Shown in pieces: positions 1 through 8,283 of a stretch of DNA of 64,000 nt. Source of the stretch: Chitinophaga silvisoli (GTDB taxonomy: Bacteria > Bacteroidota > Bacteroidia > Chitinophagales > Chitinophagaceae); NCBI RefSeq assembly GCF_003412465.1, contig NZ_QTJV01000004.1:558001-622000 (forward strand), in the 5' to 3' direction. Within the stretch, counting starts at the first letter, position 1. The number at the start of each line of letters is the position of its first letter. A program made the translations under genes and the position numbers. The notes under the pieces were generated by a model. It worked only from the letters and a program-made list of their open reading frames with translations, was not told where the DNA came from and did no database searches.

Positions 1-726
1 TCTAGTGAGCAAAACTTTCGCAAGACTATCCCCATCGGCGGCGGTTGGGAATTTGCTTAGTAAACTAATTTTGGTGGACATTATGCTATTGCTGCTTCTA
101 CTATGGTTTAGTCCAAAACAATGACCTATTTCATGTGCCAATATAGGAACAAGGTTATAATAATTCTCAAACGTTAAATCAAAGGCCCTCTGATTATAAA
201 TCATCCTGTGATCTCGCATATTGATAAAAAGCGTTCTTCCCTGTACCTGCGCTTTAGCCAGTACCGCATTACCATCCGGAAATTTCTTACCACCATCAGT
301 ATATACGTGAACTACCATATTTGCATTCTCCGGACATTCAACTAAAAATACAGGCGGGGCATTATAAGTTGAATGCCCTGCTTCCTTTAAAGTATAGTTA
401 TCTAAATACTCCTGAACACTTTTAGGCATTCTTTTATAATTGATCAGCATGGATACTCCCCAATTTGTCAACGCAACTCGAAAACTGTTTGCTATTAACG
501 CATTAACAGAATCTCGTAACTGGGCAATATGCTTAGGTTTACCTTCAATAACTACAAAGACAGTGAAACCTTTGCTGAATATTTGATTCGCCAAAAGAGG
601 CTTTTTACTATAGTCTTCAAACTGCCAGTTCATACTTTCCTCGCACGGCTTTCGTCCCTGCCTTGACCCCACACACGACAACAGGAAAAAGGAATAGATG
701 AATACATTACGGCAGGAAATAGCCAT
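1..726 (-). CDS. Metzincin-type zinc metallopeptidase lipoprotein (partial, 3' end outside window)
   Basis: This is an open frame of 242 residues running off the left edge. It starts at the ATG at 726, 4 bp after the stop of the preceding gene, so the two are probably co-transcribed. The N-terminus is a short hydrophobic segment ending in LLSCVGS, a likely lipobox. Residues 198-208 read HEIGHCFGLNH, the extended HExxHxxGxxH zinc site of metzincins (matrixin/archaemetzincin class), with a possible Met-turn SIMS at 214-217. The protein probably cleaves proteins at the cell surface or in the periplasm. The substrate is unknown. Confidence is high for the zinc peptidase class and low for the exact family. 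It may be cargo of the accessory island. Confidence 0.8.
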   Translation of the reverse strand, partial: MAISCRNVFIYSFFLLSCVGSRQGRKPCEESMNWQFEDYSKKPLLANQIFSKGFTVFVVIEGKPKHIAQLRDSVNALIANSFRVALTNWGVSMLINYKRMPKSVQEYLDNYTLKEAGHSTYNAPPVFLVECPENANMVVHVYTDGGKKFPDGNAVLAKAQVQGRTLFINMRDHRMIYNQRAFDLTFENYYNLVPILAHEIGHCFGLNHSRSSNSIMSTKISLLSKFPTAADGDSLAKVLLTR

Positions 727-730
727 ACCA

Positions 731-1570
731 TTAAAAATTTGGTGATACTGTAAAGGATAAATAACCGCTGAGTTTATCTTTGATATTGTCACTACCCCAA
801 TATTTAGTATAGGAGATAGTAAACACATCCTTTATATTGACACCTATATTATAGTTATTCAGCCAGAAGCCTTTCCGACTCCCCTCTTTCAATTCAAGAG
901 CATTATAAAAGGTCGAGTTACCAGCTACGTAGCTTAATCGCGTATTACCAAAAAACCTAAATATCCCCTTTATACCTCTCAACTCTGCCTGTAGGTCGGT
1001 GCCTATCGCCGTATTATGAGCGAAGCTGCCATTAGTTACACCAAAAGATGGTGGATCAATAGAAAATCGCGGTGTAAAAGACATCGCTGTTCCGAAAATT
1101 GGTGAATCATAAGAAAAAATAGGAAGTGCAAAATTGAACACAACGGCGCCTCCCCCTGTCGTGAACCGCTGGATAAATTTCTCTCTATTAATCTTTTTTT
1201 GCTCTACCGTATTTGTGTCCGATTTCGGATATGCCAGTGTAATTCCAGCACTTACACGTACTGGGCCAATAAAGTCTGCGGCCAATTCCGAATACATAGT
1301 AATATTAGAAAGGCTGTCATTATATGAGATTACATTGTTTTGAAGAAACTGGGTGGAAGCCTTCTCAAAATATTCAATATTACTTATTGATGGTAGAAAT
1401 AAAAAGGCATGATTAGAAGGTATTATTGAGCTATCATACAAGTAGGCTCTTGATTTTATTGAATCAATTTCTTTCAAGGGCTTTTTAAGATAATTCGCTG
1501 GAACGATAGTTTGGCTAAAGCCAATACCACAGGTAAGCAGGAGCAATAAAATAATAGTAGAATGTTTCAT
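731..1570 (-). CDS. Predicted outer-membrane beta-barrel protein, function unknown
   Basis: This 279-residue protein has a clear Sec signal peptide (MKHSTIILLLLLTCGIGFSQ). The rest is rich in alternating polar and hydrophobic stretches with aromatic residues, and it ends in VSPNF, the C-terminal phenylalanine typical of beta-barrel outer-membrane proteins. I do not recognise a named family. The gene lies 4 bp upstream of the metallopeptidase gene on the same strand, so the pair may form a surface unit. Base composition is AT-rich like the rest of the island. Confidence 0.6.
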   Translation of the reverse strand: MKHSTIILLLLLTCGIGFSQTIVPANYLKKPLKEIDSIKSRAYLYDSSIIPSNHAFLFLPSISNIEYFEKASTQFLQNNVISYNDSLSNITMYSELAADFIGPVRVSAGITLAYPKSDTNTVEQKKINREKFIQRFTTGGGAVVFNFALPIFSYDSPIFGTAMSFTPRFSIDPPSFGVTNGSFAHNTAIGTDLQAELRGIKGIFRFFGNTRLSYVAGNSTFYNALELKEGSRKGFWLNNYNIGVNIKDVFTISYTKYWGSDNIKDKLSGYLSFTVSPNF

Positions 1571-1653
1571 GATTATTATATAGGTTAAATAATTATGAGG
1601 CTATTCAATATTTGGACGCTTGTAACCTGAAGCCTAATAAAATAAATTAGAAC

Positions 1654-2289
1654 TTATACTCCATCCAGAAAATCCGAAAACGGATCAGGCACAACCCTTC
1701 GAGCAATGAATACTCCAATCACTTTAATATCAGGAAAAGCGTCTTGAATCACCTGTTTACATGCCTTAAAATGGGCCCCAGCCGTAATTAAATCGTCAAA
1801 AAGTACTACTGTCGATTTCAGTTCTTCACACTCTTCCAGGTCTAACTCATAGTTTTCAACGAGATCGTCCAGTTTGGGGCGATGATCTCCGCTAAGATGC
1901 GATGCATCCCTATCTTCAATAGCATTAATAATCTCTCTTACATCCAGGTTTCCCTCGCTATTCAAACGATTTAATACCTGTGTCATTCTATCATCGTATT
2001 GTGGATTTGTTTTGATTTTCGACGGAGGTATCGGAACCAGCGTGCATCCTGCAAGGTCTAAATCATCAATTGCATCTTCTAAATACTCAGCAACTTTGCT
2101 TATAGCCTGTCCTTTGTATTTCCATCCAGATGCGCCACGCTTTTTCTTAAAATTAGGAATTAGCTGGTTTGCCTCGCTGTAGTCAAAGTCCTCTCCTGGC
2201 ATATATTCCAATAAATAATAGCAATCATCATGACCATTTAAATAATAGTGGTCTCGCAGATTTTTTTGTTCAATTCTTTGGAGCTTCAT
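1654..2289 (-). CDS. ComF-like phosphoribosyltransferase-domain protein
   Basis: This 211-residue protein carries the PRPP-binding signature VVLFDDLITAGAHF near residues 163-176 (hydrophobic strand, two acidic residues, then T-x-G), typical of type I phosphoribosyltransferases, and an LVPIPPSK segment near residue 83 like that of ComF proteins. The N-terminal zinc-finger cysteines of true ComF are absent. It lies downstream of a HAD hydrolase and a DprA-like protein on the same strand, after a 275-bp gap that holds no gene. In ShosTA-type defence modules a PRTase-domain protein is paired with a DprA homologue and acts as the toxic component. By analogy this could be the effector, but that is inference. 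Confidence 0.7.
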   Translation of the reverse strand: MKLQRIEQKNLRDHYYLNGHDDCYYLLEYMPGEDFDYSEANQLIPNFKKKRGASGWKYKGQAISKVAEYLEDAIDDLDLAGCTLVPIPPSKIKTNPQYDDRMTQVLNRLNSEGNLDVREIINAIEDRDASHLSGDHRPKLDDLVENYELDLEECEELKSTVVLFDDLITAGAHFKACKQVIQDAFPDIKVIGVFIARRVVPDPFSDFLDGV

Positions 2290-2564
2290 CGTTAGTCTTT
2301 TATGGTAAGAAGTGGTGGTGAAATAACCTATCTATCTCTTTAATCACAAGATTCAATACAATGTAATTCGAGGTTCTAAAACAACATGGGGCTTATCTAT
2401 CTACAGTTACACAAAATTTAGAGCAGAAGGGTTAACAGAACCTACAGCACTATTTCACTCACACAAGCTATATATCCCTTTCTATGGCTCGAAACAAAAA
2501 CTTTCTTCTTTCCAGGGTCGGGCGTTGAGAAATATAGATTAACATGTTTTCTAACATGCCCCTG

Positions 2565-3071
2565 TCAAAAAAACCTTTTTAAAAAATCAGGTAGCTCTTC
2601 TGAACGCTCAACGATATAATGAGGCTCTGAAGCACGTAATGCCGCGGTATTAAAACTACCCCATAGGCACGCGACGGAAATGGCACCTGCTGCTTTGGAT
2701 GCTTGAATATCTTTTGGCAGGTCACCTAAGGAAAGAATTTTACCCGGATCTACCCCCATCCGCTGGATTGCCAGATTGATAGGATCAGGATGGGGCTTTC
2801 GTCTGGTAGTATCATGATAACACACCTTGTTGTCGCAAATAATATCGAAATGGTCAGTTATTTTCCCACAGTATTTGCTGGGACTGGATGTAACAATAGC
2901 GAAGGGTATTCCCTTCTGCCTAAGATATACTAACGCCCCCTGAACTCCAGGATACAAAACGAAATCCCGTATTAACGGGTATACTTGTTCCCATTTTCCA
3001 GTATTGCGAAATTTTTCAGCTATTGAACTATCTACAATAGTTTGATCAAGGTCAAAGATTACTCCTCCCAT
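2565..3071 (-). CDS. HAD-superfamily hydrolase (phosphoglycolate-phosphatase-like)
   Basis: This 168-residue protein contains the HAD motifs in order. Motif I is FDLDQT, with the nucleophile Asp7 and acid/base Asp9. Motif II is VTSS, the conserved lysine segment is RRKPHPDP, and motif III is LGDLPKDIQASKAAG. The small cap fits a phosphoglycolate-phosphatase-like phosphatase acting on a small phosphorylated metabolite or nucleotide. Its start overlaps the 3' end of the DprA-like gene by 13 bp, so the two are translationally linked. With the PRTase gene downstream this points to a nucleotide-based conflict cassette rather than housekeeping metabolism. Confidence 0.8.
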   Translation of the reverse strand: MGGVIFDLDQTIVDSSIAEKFRNTGKWEQVYPLIRDFVLYPGVQGALVYLRQKGIPFAIVTSSPSKYCGKITDHFDIICDNKVCYHDTTRRKPHPDPINLAIQRMGVDPGKILSLGDLPKDIQASKAAGAISVACLWGSFNTAALRASEPHYIVERSEELPDFLKRFF

Positions 3072-4429
3072 AATTTATATTGAGAATCGTCAGTTTCGCC
3101 CCCCTTCGTCTTAGATAAATCATCCCCCGACGGGTTTACTTTGTTGTTTTGGTTGTTAGTATGTTGCACAAAATCCCATAACTGTATTAAATCGTGTTGT
3201 ATCTCTTTGGCAAAAGTGCTGTAAAGCCTTCTTCGCGTAAAAGCCACCTGATTTACTTTTTCTGATATGTGCTCTTTAAAGAGGCTGTTAGCTGTTCTAT
3301 TAGTGCTGTCTACTGGTCGAACATAATCAACTCCAAAGTCCAACTTGAACTCCCCAGCAATTCTTAAACATATAGACTTGTATGCCTCATAAAAATATGA
3401 GGATTTATTTGATCCTGTATGAATTTCGACACTTTTCTTCTTTAATTCTGGAAAAGAAACAAAATAGTGTCCCAAAGCATCATAAAAGTTTTTAATGTAA
3501 ATTTCCTTAGTAAATGATGTTTCAAAATAATTATCCAATAACAAGTACGACAGTACATCTATTTCTTCCGGCGTAGAAATTCCATATGCACGGCCTTCTC
3601 TAATAAGCATCTGGTTCCCTTGCACCTTTTCATGATTTAACCATTTGTCAGGATGCGCAATACATACTAAAGATCTTTTGTATTCTTCACAATATTTAAC
3701 CGTGTGCATGGTACCACCTTTAACCCCGGTTTCCACAACAACTACCAATTGAGAAAGCCCGGCTTGTATACGATCGCGTTCCACGAAGAAGTTCGAAAGT
3801 GCCCTGGTTTTTACAAAGTATTCGGATAAGAGCACGCCGTCATTTTGTAGTATCTCGTCAGCGAGCTCTCTATTTTCTTTAGGATAAATATGATCCAGCC
3901 CGTGCGCAAGAACAGCTGTAGTAGTACCCTTACCCTTTAAGGCTCCCTTATGCCCAGCAGTATCGCAGCCAATGGCCAAGCCAGAAACTATGTTAAACTT
4001 ATATCCAGCGAAAACCTCTGCAATCCTCTCTCCGATTCTTGCACCATACTCTGTAGGCTCTCTAGTTCCTATTACAGCAATATTTGGCTTTTCTGATAGC
4101 GATTGAATATTGCCCTTGTAACTAAGAACTATGGGAAAATCTGGAATCTCAAGTAATTGTTTTGGATACAATTCATCTTTGTAAGTAATAATACTCACAC
4201 CTAGCTTCTCAGACAAGGAAACAATGCCTTCTGCCTCTGCAATGGCGGCTTCAATATCAGCCCTAGAATAATCAGGTAACTTGGTGCCTACAGTGCGTTC
4301 CTTTAAAAAATCGTACAGATCCTCTTTATTGTTAATATTGTAAGTCAATGCATCTAGAAAACGAGCAGCCGTTTTCCTTCCTATTTTTGGTAGCTGTAAT
4401 ATTGCGATAACGTATTCTGTACTAATCAT
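3059..4429 (-). CDS. DprA/Smf-like SLOG-domain protein with unusual C-terminal extension
   Basis: This 456-residue protein begins with a helix-hairpin-helix-like stretch (LPKIGRKTAARF, residues 13-24). A DprA Rossmann/SLOG domain follows, with the nucleotide or ssDNA-binding motifs AVIGTREPTEYG (118-129), VSGLAIGCDTAGH (148-160) and the later GLDHIYPKEN loop. Normal DprA ends in a short winged helix. Here about 155 residues of unrecognised sequence (roughly 300-456) follow instead, ending in a polar, disordered tail. The tight link to a HAD phosphatase and a PRTase argues against the natural-transformation role. A ShosA-like regulator or antitoxin, or a nucleotide sensor, is more likely. The 666 bp upstream hold only a decayed small gene. 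Confidence 0.8.
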   Translation of the reverse strand: MISTEYVIAILQLPKIGRKTAARFLDALTYNINNKEDLYDFLKERTVGTKLPDYSRADIEAAIAEAEGIVSLSEKLGVSIITYKDELYPKQLLEIPDFPIVLSYKGNIQSLSEKPNIAVIGTREPTEYGARIGERIAEVFAGYKFNIVSGLAIGCDTAGHKGALKGKGTTTAVLAHGLDHIYPKENRELADEILQNDGVLLSEYFVKTRALSNFFVERDRIQAGLSQLVVVVETGVKGGTMHTVKYCEEYKRSLVCIAHPDKWLNHEKVQGNQMLIREGRAYGISTPEEIDVLSYLLLDNYFETSFTKEIYIKNFYDALGHYFVSFPELKKKSVEIHTGSNKSSYFYEAYKSICLRIAGEFKLDFGVDYVRPVDSTNRTANSLFKEHISEKVNQVAFTRRRLYSTFAKEIQHDLIQLWDFVQHTNNQNNKVNPSGDDLSKTKGGETDDSQYKLWEE

Positions 4430-4627
4430 ATGCTTTAAAATGTCAATTCTATTCTTTTCACCACTCTAAAAGAGCCTTAAACCCTATCAATAGTTTCTAC
4501 AAAAGGAGTTAGTATATCTTTTTAGTCAAAGAAGCAACTGGATTCATTGTCCGGTCCTCGCTTATAAATGCTAAAAATTAACCTAATTTAATAAATTTCC
4601 GAAAAAGTATTATTGTAGTTATTTAAA

Positions 4628-4817
4628 TTACCAAGTGTCCTTTTTATCTTCCTCAACCCATTCTCTGTAGGTTTCCCGTTTGGGGATTGCTCCAGATGAT
4701 ACTGATATTTGTTTTATGCCACATTTTGGATTCCAGCGTAAAGGCATAGGCTTTCTGTGAATAGCCAATCTTTAGTAAGAATAACATCACAATCATAAAG
4801 GCAATGGTTTTTTTCAT
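4628..4817 (-). pseudogene. Small secreted-peptide gene, apparently frameshifted
   Basis: On the minus strand an ATG at 4817 opens a 54-codon frame with a good signal peptide (MKKTIAFMIVMLFLLKIGYS) that stops at 4653. In the +1 frame a second short frame from the ATG at 4747 to the stop at 4628 encodes a 39-residue, coding-looking tail ending REWVEEDKKDTW. The simplest reading is one small secreted protein of about 60 residues split by a single-base frameshift. Two overlapping genes or chance are also possible. It is the only structure seen in the 4430-5095 gap. Confidence 0.35.
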
Positions 4818-5095
4818 ACATTGAGGCTAAGGAGTTTTAGTGATATAACATCAGGCTTGAGGACTCAGACAATAGCATAAGCTGTTTAAATCTAATTTAT
4901 AGCAAATTTTATATACGGCAAATACCCACTAGTTGGTATTTTCATCCCAACGCGGACTTTACACAAAGAGCAAGGGCTCGGATGAACTTTTGCTGTAATT
5001 TTATATAGGCCAACTAGATGTACCAGCAGAATGTAACTTCCAAAAATGAGAGAGAGAGATTAATCAAGGACTATTAAAATACTTAAATAATTAAT

Positions 5096-5434
5096 ATGGC
5101 AACAACTATCCATAATATTGAAATTCTCAGAACATACCTTTCGGGGGTGTTGGACAGAGCAAACCACCACGCCCAAAATGTCAATGAAATTGCACTTGCT
5201 ATTGCAGGAGGAATAATTTGGAGAACAACAGACAATATTCGTGTAATGTCCCGCGAAGGTGAAATGAAAAACATATTGTGGCTCCAAGTAGGTGATAGAA
5301 CTTTATGCTTCGCATATAACCATGATACCAGAAACATAGAGGTAAGGGAGGGGTCTATTCAGGGAGCCGTAGTTATTAACTTTAACAACGTTACTCCTCT
5401 AACGGATGTTAAGGTATTTTTCGAGAATTTATAA
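5096..5434 (+). CDS. Conserved-looking hypothetical protein (112 aa)
   Basis: This 112-residue soluble protein has no signal peptide or membrane segment. It starts MATTIHNIEILRTYLSGVL, has an NVNEIALAIAGGIIW segment, then a run of predicted beta strands (RVMSREGEMKNILWLQV, RTLCFAYNHDTRNIEVREG), and ends in a short helix. The balance of helix then strands and the regular codon pattern make it a convincing gene, but I cannot name the family. It stands alone on the plus strand between the DprA cassette and the HTH remnant, so it may be a mobile cargo gene. Antisense frames over the same bases are shadows. Confidence 0.6.
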   Translation: MATTIHNIEILRTYLSGVLDRANHHAQNVNEIALAIAGGIIWRTTDNIRVMSREGEMKNILWLQVGDRTLCFAYNHDTRNIEVREGSIQGAVVINFNNVTPLTDVKVFFENL

Positions 5435-5768
5435 CCGTGCTAATATGAAATCAAACGTCAAAGCTAGCAATCCTTTATATTAATTTATCTTTTCATACAT
5501 ATTAGTGGATAAAGCCTAGCTAAGTGAAAGTATTGTTTCAGCAAGAGACTTCTATCACGAATTCTTTTACACCATAAATGAGACTGCACTGTTTTATGTG
5601 ATTTTCCCTCATCTGGTCATAGCATCAAGAATATCCTTTAAGCTTTCAACATAGGCGTAGGAGTATTGATATGTATTCGGCCGTGGCTGGTTCGTATTGC
5701 AAATTTTCCGGCTTGACAAGCTGATTCATCACTGCAAACTCATTTTTATTAACCTTTTTATATGTTAT

Positions 5769-6207
5769 CTACGCGTCCGAAAGCAATAAAGACAAAACCT
5801 GGCGCAGCCTTGCTTTAGGTTTATGGGTTCCTTTCTCATAATGGAAAACTGTTGATTCATTAACTCCCAATTTTTTAGCAAGATCTTCCTAGGTAACCCC
5901 TTTGATATAACGATAATATTTAATATTACCGGCAAGACTGGAAAATATCAATTTGAAATGGGAAATAGCCTAAGAATTGTATGATTTTGGGATAGTATTT
6001 TACCATAGGATTTGACCGATTATTCTCCCAAAGTGTCATACAATCTTCTGTTACCCCTATAAAATTGGCAACTTCCCTTTGTAACATCCTCTTTTCCAAC
6101 CGCTTATTAAGAATTTTCTCATTTAAAGTCTTAGGACTCTTTAAATATTTGTCTCCAAATGGCTTAGGTACAATTTTGGAAAATGTGGAAAAAGGCAACG
6201 CATTCAT
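5769..6207 (-). pseudogene. Decayed double-HTH (XRE-type) regulator, copy A
   Basis: The first 90 codons (start ATG at 6207) match the intact regulator at 11620-12078 closely, including LNKRLEKRMLQREVANFIGV and the WENNRS segment of the first HTH. At IDIF an extra T in a T-run shifts the frame and produces a stop at 5926. The second HTH is still readable in the other frame (NIKYYRYIKG, then LAKKLGVNESTVFHYEKG) but is broken by a TAG where copy B has CAG. Two independent lesions make this a pseudogene. The rest of the gap (5435-5768) shows nothing else I can name. Confidence 0.8.
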
Positions 6208-6539
6208 GAAAATGGGTAACAGTTACAACCATGAAGCTACTGGGAAGATAATCTAGACTTACTGTTGATCAGAAGTAAACACATCGAAAACTTATAAAAA
6301 CTCGTAGGCAAGTCTACATTGTAAATATAGTACGGAAATTACTACTTCAACAATCATTTGTTATACCAAAGTAAATTCAATATATTTCGCAGCAATTAAA
6401 ATCTATAGAATATTGACGCTCAACAAATTTTCCACAAGTCCAAGCCCACTATTTGTTGAAATTTCCTTGAAAATCAACATTTTTCGGTTGAACAGCATCT
6501 TATCAAATAGCTCGGTTTCAATTGCTTAATTAGCACCAC
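6208..6539. other. Intergenic region upstream of the ABC-3C operon
   Basis: These 332 AT-rich bases contain no gene. Before the first operon gene there is an 8-bp inverted repeat CAACAAAT / ATTTGTTG with about 30 nt between the arms (around 6421-6461), followed by GTTGA / TCAAC arms. These could be an operator or leader hairpin for the downstream system, but the case is weak because the region is so AT-rich. No good TAnnTTTG box stands at the expected distance. Confidence 0.3.
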
Positions 6540-7778
6540 ATGATCAAAATACTCGAAAACGGAAAAAGGCGGAAAAAGAACCTTATACTATTTATACATG
6601 GCCTGACAGGAGATGAGTCAACTTGGATGAATGAAAAGGGCCAAACGTTTCCACAATTACTATTTTCTAATAGTATCGTGAAAAAAAACTATGACATAGG
6701 ATTGTTCGACTATTATTCTAAAATTTTTAGCCCAGTCCGTGTAAAACTGCTGGGTAAGCTGTTTAATAAGTTGACAAATATAAAAAGTGGTCAGGTTGAG
6801 CTAAACCTGGATGTAGAAAGTATAAGCGATATTCTGGTGACCGAGCTTGAGGTTCACTGTAATGACTATAAAAAAATTGTCGTAATCGCCCACAGCTTAG
6901 GCGGACTGATAGCAAAATGTGCTGCACTGAAGCTGGTCGAAAAGGAATCGACAATAAATATCAGTAAGCTTATCTCGCTTGCAGTACCACATATCGGTAG
7001 CAGCATTGCGACGATCGTAAGGTTAGTCGCATCACATGCCCAAATAAATGACCTTGCTCCCTTGAGCGATATAACAACAAAGCTTAGTAATAATTGGATT
7101 CAGGACAAAACGGAGAGGTTGCCCCAGATTATTTATTTCTATGGTAAATACGACCTAGTCGTCCAACAGAATAGCGCATTAGGTGTGTCTAATGAAAAAC
7201 AGATCGCAAAATTTTTTGAGGCAGACCATGAGAATATTGCAAAACCGTCTTCAAATCAGTCATCCATCTATAAAGCAGCCGAACAAATTCTGTTGGAAGT
7301 AGTATCAGAAGCGGAAGTAGACAATGCGCTTACAGTCCGCTCACTTCCAGATAGCGATACTTTCAACGATGAGTTTTTCGTACTCAAGCTTCTAGTGGCG
7401 GACGTACACGAAAAAAGCATCCATACAGCCAAAACCTCATTTTATAATGCGGAGTTTATTAGAAAGGTCGGCCTACAGAGAAAGGTAATTTCACAAAGCA
7501 ATTTTGACGATCTCATAAGCAGGATCGAAATCCTTTATAATAATGCCTATGCACTTTTGACTGCCGGTAAACTGAAGGATGGAAACGAACTTGTAGCCCA
7601 CATCCATGATCAAATCAGACAGGAGGATAATGGCGTTCTGAAAACTTTGGAAAGGATCTCTTTTATTCACAAGACAGGTATGCTGCACCAGCTTTCCAAC
7701 AATTCCAGTAAGGATATCTGGTGGGGTAAGGATCATAATAACGATACAATAGAAGCATTTAAAAAGGGACAGTCATAA
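6540..7778 (+). CDS. ABC-3C system effector: alpha/beta hydrolase with ABC-3C C-terminal domain
   Basis: This 412-residue protein has an alpha/beta hydrolase domain at about 14-260. It shows the oxyanion segment FIHGLTGDESTW (18-29), the nucleophile elbow AHSLGG with Ser119, and candidate acid Asp205 (FYGKYDLVV) and base His230 (FEADHENI), a full Ser-Asp-His triad. The remaining 150 residues are helical and end in the pattern GMLHQLSNN...WWGKDH, like the C-terminal domain that ties effectors to ABC-three-component systems. The middle component and ATPase follow directly (1 bp gap, then an 11-bp overlap). The enzyme may be a lipase or esterase released on infection. The hydrolase fold is clear; the ABC-3C assignment rests on architecture and order. 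Confidence 0.8.
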   Translation: MIKILENGKRRKKNLILFIHGLTGDESTWMNEKGQTFPQLLFSNSIVKKNYDIGLFDYYSKIFSPVRVKLLGKLFNKLTNIKSGQVELNLDVESISDILVTELEVHCNDYKKIVVIAHSLGGLIAKCAALKLVEKESTINISKLISLAVPHIGSSIATIVRLVASHAQINDLAPLSDITTKLSNNWIQDKTERLPQIIYFYGKYDLVVQQNSALGVSNEKQIAKFFEADHENIAKPSSNQSSIYKAAEQILLEVVSEAEVDNALTVRSLPDSDTFNDEFFVLKLLVADVHEKSIHTAKTSFYNAEFIRKVGLQRKVISQSNFDDLISRIEILYNNAYALLTAGKLKDGNELVAHIHDQIRQEDNGVLKTLERISFIHKTGMLHQLSNNSSKDIWWGKDHNNDTIEAFKKGQS

Positions 7779-7779
7779 A

Positions 7780-8283
7780 ATGGCACTATCATTTATCTAC
7801 CCCGATAAGGAACTCGACATACAGATAATACGTTTGTTGATTATCCTTAAACATAATTCCACTAACAGAGCCAATAATCCAATACTTTCTTTGGACAAAA
7901 TATCGGCGTTTGTCTTCCTTATAGAACACCCTTATATATTGTTCAGGATACTTATCGACATGGAGAAAAGGTCCACCTTTGTAGCTGATGAAATTGAGCA
8001 AAATTCAATTTCTACAAAGTTCCCGAATACTTACAGCTTACATTCGTTTTCCGAAACTAAGGAAGTATTGAAAATCATGATTGCTAGAAAATTTGCAAAT
8101 GTTTCCCTGGTAGCTAACATACCATATTACACCATAGCGGAAAATGGTGTAATGTACCTTGAAAGTATCGAGACTTCTTATACCGATAGACTTCACATTA
8201 TATCTGGTAACCTTAGCCACCTCAGCTCAGAAAGCTACAAAGACCTATTAAACTTGATAAAACCATACACCTATGGCAAATAA
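7780..8283 (+). CDS. ABC-3C middle component
   Basis: This 167-residue soluble, mostly helical protein starts 1 bp after the hydrolase stop and overlaps the ATPase start by 11 bp. It begins with a run resembling three-component middle proteins (ELDIQIIRLLIILKHN, then a KISAFVFLIEHP segment), which are small winged-helix-like adaptors between effector and ATPase. No catalytic motif is visible. Its identification depends mainly on position between the two neighbours, so it is inference supported by size and fold type. No other function fits better. Confidence 0.65.
   Translation: MALSFIYPDKELDIQIIRLLIILKHNSTNRANNPILSLDKISAFVFLIEHPYILFRILIDMEKRSTFVADEIEQNSISTKFPNTYSLHSFSETKEVLKIMIARKFANVSLVANIPYYTIAENGVMYLESIETSYTDRLHIISGNLSHLSSESYKDLLNLIKPYTYGK

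Noticed and set aside
5060..5337. Two minus-strand frames of 75 and 84 residues over the 112-residue gene
   Set aside because: Antisense frames; the plus-strand frame has the better start and composition.
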